In this document: positions 48,998 to 64,000 of the stretch, piece by piece
Layout: every line of letters starts with the position of its first letter
Position numbering within the stretch: position 1 is the stretch's first letter
From: Eimeria necatrix
Taxonomy: Eukaryota; Apicomplexa; Conoidasida; Eucoccidiorida; Eimeriidae
Assembly: GCF_000499385.1 (NCBI RefSeq)
Contig: NW_013654763.1
Span: 31,001-95,000, forward strand
DNA length: 64,000 bases
Reading direction: 5' to 3'
The notes under the pieces: generated by a model
Databases searched by the model: none
Told to the model about the DNA's origin: nothing
The model's input: only the letters and a program-made list of their open reading frames with translations
Made by a program: the position numbers and the translations under genes

Positions 48998-51900
48998 AAA
49001 CGTGGGTATCGGGTATCAGTGCGTCGGTATACGGCCCTCTCGGCTGTATAGCACAACGAAAAAGAAAGGTGCTTACAGAACAGCTAGGCATTGCGGAACT
49101 CACTGCATGGGTCTTACAACGCAATATTAGCACTGATTGTATCCGGTATAGCAGTCAGATCTGGGGTTTTCATATCGCTGACAACGGTTCACGACGAGCT
49201 CGAGGCGGGCGCCGCTTTCACGCAAACACCACACAGTAAATAATACGCTAATGATGCATTTATATCTAGCCACACTCGGTAGCAACTCATGTGGGAAGGC
49301 AAGTGAAAACGGTTGGCCCTTGGCTTTGGGCGTGCCGTAGGAGTTGAGGCTCCCTCCAAACGTTCCTTTTTCTTTTGGGAGACATTCCCCCCACTCCAAA
49401 ACCCAGCAAGCAAAGCTTCCTACAGACTCAAGTTGTTGGCAGCTGCAAGAGAAAACGTCCACGAAACGTCCGTAGCTCTCTTGAAGCAGAGTGAAGTAAA
49501 ATGTTGTCGCGATCTTATGTTCGCTTCCAGTCTCCCGCTGCCAGCGTTGAACGAGAGCCATATATTCCTCAACACAAAAGCACTACTTTATTGGCTTTCC
49601 GTATAGGAATACCACACAATATCTGGACTTCCAGTTAAGACGTTTAAGGCATTCATGTGCACAGCCTCTAAACCGCGACCCTCCATTTTCCCGCTTTTGC
49701 GCCATTCCGCAAGCGGCTTGTTCTAACCCCAGTATTAGCGCTCCCGCCCAGAGCTTCCGCACCCAAATTTGCTGAGGGAATAAAAACATCCTGTTTATCG
49801 TAACAGCTACACGAATCTTGAGAGCAAATGAAACGCACACTGGTCATAAAACACGAAGGTGCGCTAGTCAATGTGACACATAGATAGCACAGGACATCAA
49901 AATCAGCAAATGCAGCGCAACTCATAAACAATACTCCAGAAAATCTGGACTCACACATTCGCTCAAGGGTGCGGCGTAGTATTGCCTGGAAAGCACACAT
50001 CCGGCTAGTCGCGTCAGCGGGGGCACGAGAAAATTGACGAACACGCATAATAAAGCTGCCGATATACTATGCCGAAAGTAAGAATAATCGCGCTAACAAA
50101 CAGATTGTCCTAGAAATTCTTGGGAGCGAACTGTTCTATCCGAGAAACACTCCGCGTGAAACCCTATTCTCTGACCACATTGTGTCGCATTTCATGTAGA
50201 GTGCTTCTCGGGCGCAGCAGTCTGCTCGCAAGAATTTCTCCGGTGAACTGTTCGTAATAATTCTTATCCAGACTTTCGGCGTCGTGTAGCCGCACATTTA
50301 TTCTGCGTGTTCTTTATTTTGCCTATGTTATCACCTGCCGAACTAGTCGGATGCGTACTTTGTATGCAATGCTGTTTGAGCGGCGGCAGCTGCATTATAG
50401 TCGCGCGTTTTTGCCTCCTCATTCTCTAGTGGGGATGGATTTAGCGTTCCTTTTCAGAATGAGTGTTTCTCAGAAGCACATGGAGTGAAATGCGCGATTC
50501 CGCAAGCGCCGTGTGCCGCATCTCACGTAAAGCGAGGGCTCTGTGCCGCATCTGCCATACAGCGCTTCTGCGAAACAATGATCCTCAGCAACTCTAGTGT
50601 CGTCGGGCCACACTCATCACTTTTCACAGCAGCTGTTGTACGATGCACGCGCAGTGCTACATTAACTTTTATATTATGCGAACGCAGCATGCTTGGGCAG
50701 CAGCCTTGTTCTTCAACTATAAACGGTTCACGAGAGCGCCATTGAACAGCTGCATGTAACAGTGCAGTTGAGCTCTGTGTAATATTAATGTCCAACGACA
50801 ATAAAAAACCTACAAGATGGCCTAGTCATGCAGTTAGTGATATTAAAGCCAGTTAGTCTGAAATTTTTCAAGATAATCAGACGGACGAACTAACAGTGTC
50901 TTGCCCGATAGCACGCGAACAGAAATGCTACTTGAGAATATGCAAGCTGAAACACAGCCAGTCGAGGCACCACCTGGCCACACTGCAGTTTTGACACTCC
51001 CCTGGATAGCAGTCGCTGCCTGCATGGACGCTGCTTGGCCAACCGTACAGAGTTGCATCACACGAAAAAGTCTGTTTTCGCGGACACGAGCCAACAATGC
51101 AGAAATTCTTCGTGCAGGACTCCCTGCGGCCGCTTCTGTGTGTCCTTTCATATTTTACGCAGCATTGTCGTTTCAATGAAGGATTGAAAGTGTCCTAGGG
51201 ATATTAAGAGAGTCCTAGGTGGTGATCCGGAAACGTCCGCGCCCTTGGCAGAAGCTTTTTACCATAGTCTCGCAGGACTAAAGAGCATCCGCTATTCCAT
51301 TGACGCTCAAAGGCACTTTGGCACAGCACCTAGAGACAATGGGCGCGTACTTGGTGCACTAAAGTTTGAGGGTCCTCGTGGTCGCCGAAGCTACAGCGTA
51401 TTATTTCATCATAATTTGCAGTCTACAGTGAATAGATGAAGAGCGTTAGCTTGAGCCTAATACTGAGGATGGCGTCAACTGCAGATGCCTGCGGTGTTCA
51501 TAAGTGCTCGCTTCACTACTTTATTGATTGCAGTGTAGTCTGCTGTGTACATTAGACGTCAGCTTACATGACCCTAAAGCATTACAGAGGATGTCTCCAT
51601 CGCGTTTATCTTCAGCAGTTGCAAGATATTCTACGAGAATACAGCTCCAAAAGAGCAAAGCAGGACACCTCTGAAAGTTCCACGTGTTTTTCAGAGCTGC
51701 CTGCATCTTAGTCTTCTAGAGCTTCTCTGCCCCCTGAAGTTACATGATGACAGTTCCCAACGTTGTCAAGCACAGTTTACTGAGAACCCAGAGTAACTAG
51801 CTTGGTCTACGATGAAATAACGTATTGTAGGTCGCCACCTTTCTTCTATCCTCCGTGTCTTGCTGGCTTAAGGAGACTTGCTCAGCTGTTACAGAAACAA

Positions 51901-52333
51901 AGCAGATACTAAGCGCAGTAATCCAGGTCCTGTTATTATACAAACTGTGCGGCAACCTTCTTCACTTGTTGGATCCTGCGCGTCTGATTCTGTGTACGCA
52001 GCTTCACTTGTATGCGTAGCCGCTACCAAACTGCGGAACTGCCCATTCGCGCCCTTGAAGGCACTACCAAAATATCATTAACTGTAGTCGTTTTCTCAAG
52101 CTGTGAAATCGATTTTCCCTAAATGTCCACGCACTCGGGGATCTTTATTTCTCTGCCCTATGGGGAGGAAGCCTGCAGCGCTGCCGCTGCTATCGCCAGC
52201 CCCAATCTGCAGGTATTCACAGACACGTCATGCTCATAGATACTAATTTGCTGATAAATTGCGTTAAATCAATAGTAGGAACAATGGCGTGTCCTTGTAC
52301 ATCGTGTCAACCTCTTATGGGTCACCATGTAGC

Positions 52334-52383
52334 TATCCTCTTACGGTCAGCAGTAAACCCCGCTGTAGTGCGTGAGTGCTACA
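52334..52383 (-). repeat. Diverged LTR-like fragment
   Basis: TATCCTCTTACGGTCAGCAG followed by CCCCGCTGTAGTGCGTGAG matches, with substitutions, the block at 55841-55890 (TATCCTCTATAGGTCACCAG...CCCCATTGTAGTGC), which is itself the reverse complement of an LTR-internal motif. Confidence 0.5.
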
Positions 52384-52800
52384 TATTTCGTACTCTTGCA
52401 GGCTTACCCTTCCGTAAAAACCTTAATTAGTCTTTGAGTCTTTGCTCGCTAGCACTGTAGAAGTGTGTACTTGAGATATTCATGACCCAGCTGGTCTCTT
52501 TTGCGTAGAGCACTGCAGGCAAAAAGCAGTGGCTATGTCTCAGTTATTAGCGATGGGGTATACGAGAGGTCCTATTAAGCTGTTGGCAGAAAACTTGGCT
52601 ACCTTTACGACACACTTGTTCAGCCATTCTGTGATTCGCACTAAGATTGCGACTGCCGACAACACCGTCACCGGTGCGTGTCGCATCCTCACCCGACCAG
52701 CAAAGCAAGAACGAGAAGGAACGACTTTAATGATATATGGTTTCCAGAAGTCGAAACAGAACGGTCATATATTTGTAGACGTTAGGCGACCCATGCGTCG

Positions 52801-52881
52801 GTAGTAGACAATATTTCATGGAACAGCTGAGTTGTGGGCTGTCCAGCATCGTAGACGCCGCAGAGAACACAGTGCACTACA
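52801..52881 (+). repeat. Diverged LTR-like fragment ending GTGCACTACA
   Basis: The stretch containing CAGCATCGTAGACGCCGCAG and AGAACACAGTGCACTACA matches 32385-32470 in the same order and ends in the same GTGCACTACA as the chromovirus LTRs, suggesting the 3' end of a solo or related LTR. Confidence 0.6.
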
Positions 52882-55799
52882 GTTCTAATTAAAGGAAAAC
52901 ACGAACATTTCGATTCTTACCTAAAGTGTGCGAAGCAGTCTCGGAGGCATCGGAAAGCAATTGCTCTTGACAGCATTTAAAGGCATTCCGAGAGTAACGA
53001 ACGAAACCAGTGGCGCTCGAAAGATGCGCGCGCATAAGCAAACACACGATTCTTCGCACAGGCACAGCCTGAGGTGACATGGAGGCCATGCATCACAGAA
53101 ATCCCTGAATTATACGGGTCTCTCCTAATCTATTTTCTGCAATGCCGAGAACCTGCGGTGTTTAGTATTACTACCACATTTGAAGATGCATGCGCCTGCA
53201 GTGGTCGCTCTACTGCGCAGTTTCCCATGCCAAGGGCCATGCTGCGCTGAGCAATAAAGCTTTTTGGACTTCCGTCAGAGCTTTAGTTTGTCGCAGGCTG
53301 CTTGCTAAAGGCTCACGCATATGCTACATTTTTGCCTGCGCGATTTGTCTACGCTGAAACAAGGCAGTGGTTGTCGCTGGAGGGCAAGCGACCATTCATG
53401 CAGGGCATGGTGCACTTGTCTGTCCCTTGTTGAACCAGCCCTTCATGCCCAACATAATCTCTTCGGAGCGGAACACGCCTCGTATAGCGAATCAATTAGT
53501 CAGGTTTACCCGTAACAAAGTTTGTTCCCTAGGACACTTCCCGTAAACATATGCATCCCAATCGTGAGCCACTCTCGCCGGCCTGCAATAAAAGGAGAGC
53601 TTCCTACAGCTGCCCTATATTACACCTAAATACGGCTAGTGTGCAATGCCGCCAGGCCATATGTAAGACAAAATCTCCCCGCAGGGTTAGAAAGTCTCTA
53701 ATTTCCTCCCAGACACACAGTTATGTCTTGCAACTGAAACGCAACATGAGGGGCAACTGGTCTCGAACTGACATTGAGGCTCGTCATTGAGAACAAAGGG
53801 CAGTTTTGCCTTGAACTGCTATAGGCTTCTTCATATTTTCAAATTCAAAGAGCGTATTCAGCACCACTAACCATGCTTTGATACTCAACTGAGTATCTAC
53901 AATAACAGCTTCTATTTAAGAACTCAGGAGCCAAACCTGACCTGCATAACGAAATGTTGGGGATACAGCAGCCGCTAATGGGCTGTTGCGCGCTTTATGC
54001 CTATGGCACGCAGCTCGCCACAGCCGCCGCGAGCCTTGAAACTACTTATATGCGATTCTGCCAGAAGTGAAAGGCCTACGTACAAATCTTACGCGGGTGC
54101 ACAGATTCATTGGCGATGGTGTCCGAAAATTTAGCGTTCAGCTATAAAGGTAATCAAAGCACAGGGTAAAACCGGTAAAGCAGGACAATGGCCCCATTGA
54201 CGCTGTGCAAAACATGCCTCCACGGGTTTAGCTCTTAGCGTGCAATGTTTACCAAACTAATTCCCGCAAACGTAGCTTACCAAGGCAGTCTGATGAACGG
54301 GATTACGTAGAGTCACTGTTTAAAGGTGGCACAGTTTGCGCATCCATAATGTGGGAGCATCGACGACAGAAGCGCCGCGATCACGTTCCTAGGCCTACCG
54401 CATTCGACCGTCAATGCACCCCAGACCACTACGCCAAACATAATTCGTAAGACATTAGAGGCTCTCTCGTGCTAGCTACAGTATCTGAGTGACAGTATGG
54501 AGATGCAATGAGCGCCGGTGACGCACAAATGCGAAAAATCTAATATGAAAAGCTGATGGAAATGCTTTTAATAAGCCTAGTGTGCACTAAATTCGGAACT
54601 CGAAGCAACCTAGTGGTAAGATGTAACCATGCGTGGAAGCAAAATTTAAATTGCTTAGTAGGTGAATCTCTGGGATCTTCTGTATGATAGGTGTGTCAGA
54701 CACGACGCAACTATCTTACCAAGAACTACAATACCAGACGGGTTTCTGCGGAATTCGAAACCATGGTCCTTTACCGATGCACCGAGCGAACGTGCTTCTC
54801 GCCTCTATCTGCAGAATCCTAGGTACAACGCAGATAAAAATTTTTACAGTATCTACAGAGTACATAGGAGCGCCCCCAGAGATTTTGATTTCACTTAGTG
54901 GCACTGGCCAGCTAGGGTGTGAATACGAGAAGCCGGTATTAAGACAAGCAGACTGAATTAAAGCGGCATAGCTTGCATAAATAGAACGACTTCCATGTAC
55001 GCTCGGACACCGCTCTGTGTGACCCAGCCACTGTTAGGCATTGTGCACCGCTCGTGTCTGCCTGTTTGTTATACACAAGACCTTGATTAAATTTGAAAAC
55101 TGTGCATTTGTAGACGCTTTCAGAGCAGAGATAATCGTGTATATCCTGACTGTCCCAGTTGCTCCGCGCAGTTAATAAAGCACTTACTCGTTAGGATCCT
55201 GATATTAAATGAAGCGTTATGACAGTGATGGTAGTGACTGCAGTTTCACGTGTGCTGGCTTATTTTGAGTACTTGCACGTAGAGCGCTAGAGCTCCACGG
55301 CGCCGTCTATGACTTCCAGACCACCGCTGTTGAGACTGAGCGACTACACGACTTAGGCTCGTCTGCAAATCGGCTTCCAGATTGCTGCTTGCGCAACGAA
55401 TCGAGATACCTGTAGGCAACTAGTCACTCCGCAACATGCTTTTCGAGACAGCTGGCGTCAGTGAGTGCTAGAGTGTAGGCCGTCTCATACTTTGGCCTAT
55501 GGTAGATCACGAACTGCTCATCCCCCTAGTTGGATCTCTAAACCGATTTCAGTGCTTGAAAAAAAGTTTTCCGCTGCTCGGAAATAACTCTAGCCGCTTT
55601 TTTCTCCAGTGCTATGGATCTGTACACGCCTTCCCGCATCGTGAAGAATAGCGTGAGAGAATTTTTGACATTGCTTTTGCGAGATTTGAAGAATATATAT
55701 GTGATTTTCTTCGTTTGCATGACTGAGAACAGGGCAAGGATCAAAGCATTATTATAAGGTGCATTTCTCTTTCACCAGTAAGAGATCACAGCGCTCAGT

Positions 55800-55893
55800 C
55801 CGCGCCTCAACCTCTAAACCGCCTACACGTCATCAGTTAGTTATCCTCTATAGGTCACCAGCAAGCCCCATTGTAGTGCTTGCGCGCTACAGT
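55800..55893 (-). repeat. LTR-like fragment, inverted
   Basis: Its reverse complement contains CACTACAATGGGGCTTGCTG and GTGACCTATAGAGGATAACTAACTGATGA in pieces, closely matching the LTR interior (CACTACAATAGGGCTTGCTG, GTGACCTATAG at 25550-25588) and the fragment after the 3' LTR (CTAACTGATGAC at 32327). Confidence 0.65.
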
Positions 55894-58800
55894 AATCATG
55901 CATGTTTGCGCTTCCTATTTTGTGTGCTTGTTTTGGGCTGTATCATGGTACCAGACTACGAGACTCACGCACAAAGAGTCTACATCAGCTTCAGTCCTGT
56001 CACTCAAAAGGTTGTTTACTCGAAGGCTACCATGAAGTAGTGCTCTACTTGATTACAGGGAAAATAATTCCGTTTAATCTCACAGGCAACTGTGCACGCA
56101 TTGGCATTGGCCAACGAAGAATATAAACTTGTCGATAGCTGTATTACGCCAAAGGCGGACCAGTAGCAAAGCAGCTAGGACGGAACGCGCTAAAACGAAT
56201 ACGGCCTCTGACGAGCTGACTTCACAGACTGTTGTGCGAAGCCCTCAGTAGTAAATTCCCCTATGCGCCGTGCAGCGTGAATACCCGTGGGTTGTCTGGT
56301 TCGGCGCCGTTACCAATAACTCGGAAACTCTTTATCTACACTGGTGCATTGAGAACTTCGAGAGGATGCCCGCTGTATGGTGGACATGTTCAGACTGAAA
56401 TGGCTAGCGCGATTTCTCCGAATGTCGACCGTGTATTTCTCTGATTAGCACCGTGAATCACTGGTTAATGCTCTTCTGGAGACTCATTATGAAGTGACTA
56501 TGCGAATGTTACGGCTCGCACGGGATAAGCTGCCCTGATAATACAATCTGACAAGCTGGCATCCGATGTAAATGGTAGACAATGATAGCATGCCGTAGAC
56601 AAAGGAAAAAAGATACCCGTGGCCGTGTAAAACTAGTGAAGACGGATATGAGAAAGAAATTTGTCTGGAGAGTCCCTTGATTCCTAGCAACATTTCTCCG
56701 CCGCTGCCTGCTGCCTTTTCCCCATGACGATTCGGGATTACCTTTCTTTGTGTGCCAGCCTTTGGGAGTAACTTTACACCCCAGACGCTCACATATTGGC
56801 GTACCTTTCCATACTGGAGGTGACGGATTTGAGCGAACGCTTTGAAGAGTTTTCCAAGTGCTCCGTGCTTAACAAGCCAAAATAAACTAATATTACTGAA
56901 CTTAGAGAACCTTCGAGCCAGTCAACGTACCTGCCTGAGCGATTAAGCACATCAGTTTTATTCGTATAGCCTCGATTTTCAGAGGTCTACGTTGCTGCTG
57001 CTGTGCCAACTTCCGCAAGGCAGTAGTCTCTGCTGCTGCGGTGCCCTCTAATCGATCAGCATTCCGCTATGCCCCCAGGCTTCTTAAGATTTGTGTAGTG
57101 TTGCTTATGCAAACTGCGGGAGGCATAAACGTACGGTGCTTAGAAGAATTCTCTTGTTCAAATCCAAAGTGGATTTGCAACTTGTAGTGTTATATGGCAG
57201 TAAGATATAAGCGTACTTTTGTGCGGACGTTGCGCGTTTCAAGGGGACAAAGGAAGGAAAAGGAAGACGAAATTTAGCTTCAGAGCCTTGTTTATATTTC
57301 CCCCTTTGGTTGGTTGGCCGCTTGACCTTTCGCAAGCGACAAGAAAACTGAGCGCCTGAGGCACAACTCTCTTTGTGCTCCATTTTTCTCATCTGCGCTT
57401 TTTCTCGAATGCGTTCTGTCGTAGAAGACAAATGGTCTACTGTCCTGTTAGCCTCTATACAGTGCGATTATAGCTTTGGGAGTAGGCTGTAGAAAACTGG
57501 GCTTCCCTAGAAAATGCGCGGGAACACCAGTCTCGGCTCTTAGATAAAATATGAAGAAATGTTGCACGGATTGGTCGTCTACCTTCATTGGTAGCCGTCT
57601 TATGAAACACTTTACCGATGCATCCGCCGTGAGGTGCTGTGGTCTAAATTAATCCTGGTGTGCATTCCGGAGACCTGTGCTTATTTAAAGTGTTCCTGGG
57701 TGCCCACTGGGGAAGATTATCACTGTTGAAGAACGTGATGGCCTGTTCTAAAACCGTGCCAGTGCTTGGTAAGAAACTTGACACATATGCCCACTTCTGC
57801 GTGTGTACAGGGAGGGAGCCAAGAGCAAAACGTTTTTTGCAAATGCTCCAAAACTCTTTCGGAAAGCTGAACATTGTGGCCTCTGGTGTTGGTGCACGTT
57901 CGCGTAAAGTGTGCCATTCCTTGAGAGCGCACGGAAGAACTCGCGCTAACGGAACGTTCGTTAGGAGCACGGCATAACGCCATCTCTTTGTTTGGCAGGA
58001 AGGCTGCCAGATGCCCTTATGTGCAGCCATGAGTGAAGAACAGCCTGAATTGGTGTTGCTTGTGCACAAAAAGGCCGACTTTGCCTGCGCATGCTCCTGG
58101 AAAGGCTTAACGGAGGCTATGTGATAGGCCGGTACACATATGAAAAGACTCACGAATTGGGAGAGATACAGAGGCGGTGGGAGCCGTGTAGTTACGTCGA
58201 GTTTGTCCATGTTATATAATAGGCTAATATATACTTCTTAAGCCGCGCGAAGGGAGCGCTCCGACGACCCCACGGACCTTATATTTGTCTTCACTGGCGT
58301 TCCCAGCACATCCTGCTGGGGAAGAGTCCAAATATCCAGCTTGTGCGTTTGTCTGAACGGAAAGTCTATGACTCCCAAGCAACGACGCCGCCCCGCTACC
58401 CGCTAATGGTTGGCAGTTAATCGTGCAGTCTTCCTGCGCTGCTAATCTGAACTAGGTCAACTAGCTGTCTAAAATGTGTAAAAACCACAAAAGTGCAGCG
58501 ACTTTGTTGCGGCACACAGCGCAAAACTTCGGTTCGATCGCAGGAGCTGATAGCGAGTGATAGAGAGCGTCTCAGACGCACTTGTCTAGCTAGCGGCGCT
58601 TCCGGCGCATATTCCGCAGTATTGAAATCTCCATCGAGAAGAGTGCAATAATTTTTAAATGAGGGCAGCAAACATCCTAACATACAGGAGATTTCGGTCG
58701 TTCCTCCTGTCGCTAAGTCGGGCCAAATTGTGCCTGCTCAGCCTTCACTGATCTGCTATTCTGTTTAGCCGGGCAATGCCCTGAGCTTCTAAATGTATAA

Positions 58801-60495
58801 AAAATATACAGCTGGAAGAATGGGCTATGCGCGCCCAGCTACTGGCCACGCTACAAAGGGCTGCGCCAGAGAGCGCGGAGCGCAAGCTATTTGGAGGCTT
58901 CTTTCCAGTTCAAATGATGACAAACCTAACAGCGCACATGGTTTCCTTTGGCCAGGCAGCGCGCTGTGAGGAAGGTCTTTGCGTGGCTGTTCAGCTTGCA
59001 GCAAACTCAGATAGCCATTAGGCCTCCATAGATAGTGAGCTAAGCAGCCACTAGATCAACGGAGATAGAAAATAAATGAGCGGAGAAATTCTCGGGCTAG
59101 AGGTACACTGTGCTTTCAGTTGCGCTTCAAGGCTAGGAGCCCAGGTGCCGCATTGCAGCGAAGCGGGCGCGCAGTGCAAATGCCGACGTTTGGAGGGAAC
59201 GAATAAAGAATAACAAATGCAATTTCCGAAGAATTGAATGTTTGTGTTTTTTGTTTCAAATTTTTGCGTTTCAAAGGGCGGCTTCTTTAGAGCATGAGTG
59301 TGCACTTTATGCCTCTGAGTGCACTAAGGCACTCCAGATTGTTTCACCTTCTCGCTGAGAGTTGTAAGGTCTCGCGATTCAGAGGCAGCGAATAAGCAGC
59401 GGGCCAGCAGCGAGCAGCAGCTCTGCTAGGAACGGCAGACAGAAAGAAACTTCCACCAACTTTAAAATAGGGGGAATGTGCAATTTCCTGCTTGCTGGCA
59501 GGCAATCAGTAAACTTTGTGATAGACGTTGTGTGACAGTTTGCGCCTCCCAGCCTGGCCCTGAGGCCCAGATCTAGACTTGCGAGATAAATGCAAATAAA
59601 AGACTATTGGGTTTTACCTGAGAGCCCCTTTGGTGGCTCTCAGAAGAAAGTGCGTAGGCATTTCCTGGGGCTCTCCATCGACAAGTCATTTGGTGAAAGT
59701 GGCGGTTGCGGCGGTTCAGCACAAACTAGAGATGTCCCTTTCAGTGAAAATATGTTTAAACTCTCGAAATTCCCAATTAAGAAAACCAAACTGGGCTGGG
59801 AAATTGCGCTCGCACGAGACTTGCTGGTCAGCATCTAGCAAGCCAAACAGAATGCCTGCAGGAGCCACTGAGTGGCAATTTGCAGCTTCGGCATTATAAT
59901 TGCTTAAGACTTTGTTGACAACAAATAAGGGACTCAGTGGATAGCAGATGGCATTTGCTTCATCGGCTTCTGCTTAGCAAGCAGGAGGTTCTTTGAATCG
60001 CCATTATAATCAAAACTGCAACTGGGGAGCCCCAGTTTTTGCAGACTCTGCCAGCAAACGCTTAAACTCATCATTCGCAGTTTAGCCATTTGGGTTTCAA
60101 CTATTGCTTTGCTGAAACAGAAGCTTCTGGCACTGCAGCCGAGAGAGCCAGCTGCTTTTGCTGCTGCAGCAAAAGCAACTATTAGCTGCTGTCAATTCCT
60201 CAGTGGCTGCATGCGCATGCAGTACTTTGGCTGCATGCAGTTTGGTCGCCGTGGGCCTCCAGCGCGCCGCTTTGCCTGCGGCTGCTGCTGCATGCATCAG
60301 TGCCTGCAAGGAGAACTTTGGCTATGCTGCAGTAAGACCTTAAGGCCCCTAAATATCAATTACTGGGGCCTCTAGAGGTCTTTAGGGATACTGAAAAGTC
60401 CTGAATATCCTTTAGGAGTCTCGGAGAGATTGGCGGGAGTTTAAGAGAGCTCACTGGGCTCAGACTTAGTCCTGTAACGGATAAATATACCCTCT

Positions 60496-61231
60496 AGCCG
60501 TCACCTTGCTGCTGCCGCTGGTGCTGCTGCTGCTGCTGCCGCTGCTGCTCTTGCTGCTGCTGCAGTCGATGCTCCTTTTGAGCCGTGGAAGAGCCTAATG
60601 GCTGTCTTATTGGCTCTGCTGCTGTTGCAAAAGAAGGGAATTTTGATTAAGGCGGGATTTGCCTGGGGCTTAGCCAGCGGTGTTTGCTGCTGAGCCAATG
60701 CTGCAGCAGCAGCATGAGACTTTCAACTAGGAAATCCGCTTGATCTTTGGAGTTTCCCTTTGTTTTAATTTAGATTTGGTTAATTTAATGGATTTTAAAA
60801 CAAAAAAACGAGAAAGAAATCGGCAACTAGTGCAGAAGACACCCACTCAAAACGACCATGTGGAGGCGACGGTGGGGTGGTAATAAACACACTGTGGAAC
60901 TTCGTGCTAAAAAGCGGACTAAACTTCTTCTAATTACCTTCTAATCATAAAGAAATAATTTATTTATTCATTTTTTGTCAAAATTATTCAGAAAGAAACC
61001 CAAATTAGTCCATTTCAGCGCCAAAATCGACCCGCCGGGGCTGCCGGCGGCTGCAGCCCCAGGGTGGACTGGTCCAAGGGAGAGCCTCAGCTGTTTTGGT
61101 GGAAAGAGAAGAAAAATAAAAACATAATTTAATGGAATCTGGCTTTTTGAGGTGTATGTACACCACAATGATCAGCTAGACCGAGGCAACACCCCCCGCA
61201 TAAACAGAAGCTCCGTTGTAGGCACTGACAC

Positions 61232-61274
<43 letters not shown>

Positions 61275-61430
61275 CTTGTCTTCTCAGCATCAGCAGAGGC
61301 CTTAGAAGCGCGATCCAGGAGCTGCTGCTGTGCTTGGATAATGGTACTTATGAGCCAGCTAAGCACCTCGCGCTGCTGCTGCTGCTGCTGCTGCTGCTGC
61401 AGTTTGTTTGCTGCTGAAAGGATGTGAAGC
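60496..61430. repeat. CAG/CTG trinucleotide tracts, start of repeat-rich segment
   Basis: CTG runs near 60505-60560, an AGC run of about 14 units at 61232-61272 and a CTG run of about 11 units at 61371-61400, separated by AT-rich unique sequence. ORFs here read as Ala, Ser or Leu runs in all frames and no conserved domain is attached to them, so no gene is called. Confidence 0.9.
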
Positions 61431-61497
61431 AGCCCCAGGTGACTTCGCGCGACAGCAGGTGTCTGTACACGTCAGAAAATGCGGCTTGCGAGGAGCC

Positions 61498-61532
61498 AAA
61501 CCCTAAACCCTAAACCCTAAACCCTAAACCCT
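61498..61532 (-). repeat. Interstitial telomere-like array, AAACCCT x5
   Basis: Five perfect AAACCCT units in a row, the C-rich strand of the TTTAGGG telomere repeat used by coccidia. It lies about 160 bases upstream of the proposed AP endonuclease start. Confidence 0.97.
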
Positions 61533-61657
61533 AGACCGCAGCGAATGCGGCTGCTGGAGAGCCCCAGGCCACCTGCACCACGAGCTGTTTCTGCTGCTGC
61601 TATACCGGAAGCAGCAGCACGGGCAGCGTGAACTGCAACAGCAACAGCAGCAGCAGC

Positions 61658-64000
<2,343 letters not shown>

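Larger units (their letters stand above)
47041..49010 (+). mobile_element. 5'-truncated non-LTR retrotransposon with restriction-like endonuclease
   Basis: A reverse transcriptase domain is followed, in the next frame, by a C-terminal CCHC zinc motif and a restriction-like endonuclease. This order is diagnostic of the early-branching, often site-specific non-LTR clades (R2, R4, CRE, NeSL, HERO). No LTRs flank it, the N-terminal DNA-binding region is absent and the RT begins abruptly near 47041-47090, as expected for 5' truncation during target-primed reverse transcription. The 3' end is not defined; no poly-A or clear target-site duplication was found. One frameshift near 48205 breaks the ORF. 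Confidence 0.85.
49011..60480. other. Long region without an assignable gene, with LTR-like scraps
   Basis: About 11 kb with only short ORFs and no recognised domain. The longest, 58210-57644 on the minus strand (188 codons), shows no family, signal peptide or splice context. Fragments similar to the chromovirus LTR or a relative occur at 52334-52383, 52801-52881 and 55800-55893. A near-perfect hairpin lies at about 60016-60044. No RNA gene was recognised. Confidence 0.4.

Noticed and set aside
57644..58210. 188-codon minus-strand ORF
   Set aside because: Overlapped by open frames in both directions; no recognisable domain.

Overview
The window is nuclear DNA of a coccidian apicomplexan, most probably an Eimeria species. 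Evidence: intron-rich eukaryotic genes with GT-AG junctions; a flagellar (axonemal) dynein gene, expected where male gametes are flagellate; very dense CAG/CTG trinucleotide tracts encoding runs of Gln, Ala, Ser or Leu; interstitial telomere-like arrays of AAACCCT/TTTAGGG; and a chromodomain-bearing Ty3/gypsy retrotransposon. These features are known together from Eimeria genomes. The species cannot be fixed from sequence alone.

Layout. 1-2117 (minus): 5' part of an outer-arm axonemal dynein intermediate chain gene (DNAI1/IC1 type), running off the left edge. 2.1-7.3 kb: no assignable gene, some coding-looking minus-strand stretches, one patch of degenerate telomere-like sequence. 7304-14306 (plus): a three-exon, four-domain voltage-gated calcium channel alpha subunit of about 2219 residues with Glu in all four pore loops. 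15775-21539 (minus): a many-exon kinesin-3 (KIF1/Unc-104-like) motor with FHA domain and coiled coil. 25352-32291 (plus): a dead chromovirus with two 609-bp LTRs, tRNA primer-binding site, gag, protease, RT/RNase H, integrase and a broken chromodomain. 32.3-46.6 kb: no gene recognised, one tandem repeat and LTR-derived scraps. 47.0-49.0 kb (plus): a 5'-truncated non-LTR retrotransposon whose reverse transcriptase is followed by a restriction-like endonuclease (CCHC plus RPD...D), as in R2/CRE/NeSL-type elements. 49-60 kb: no gene recognised, more LTR-like fragments. 60.5-64 kb: an abrupt change to CAG/CTG-saturated sequence with telomere-like arrays and an (AAAT)n tract, containing an ExoIII/APE1-type AP endonuclease gene that runs off the right edge.

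The three large single-copy genes before 22 kb (axonemal dynein subunit, calcium channel, kinesin) could all serve flagellar or cargo motility and calcium signalling, but they lie on different strands with their own introns and there is no operon-like coupling. The last 3.5 kb resembles the repeat-rich (R) segments described for Eimeria chromosomes and the first 60 kb the repeat-poor (P) type. Exon boundaries below were worked out by hand from splice consensus and reading phase; uncertain ones are flagged.
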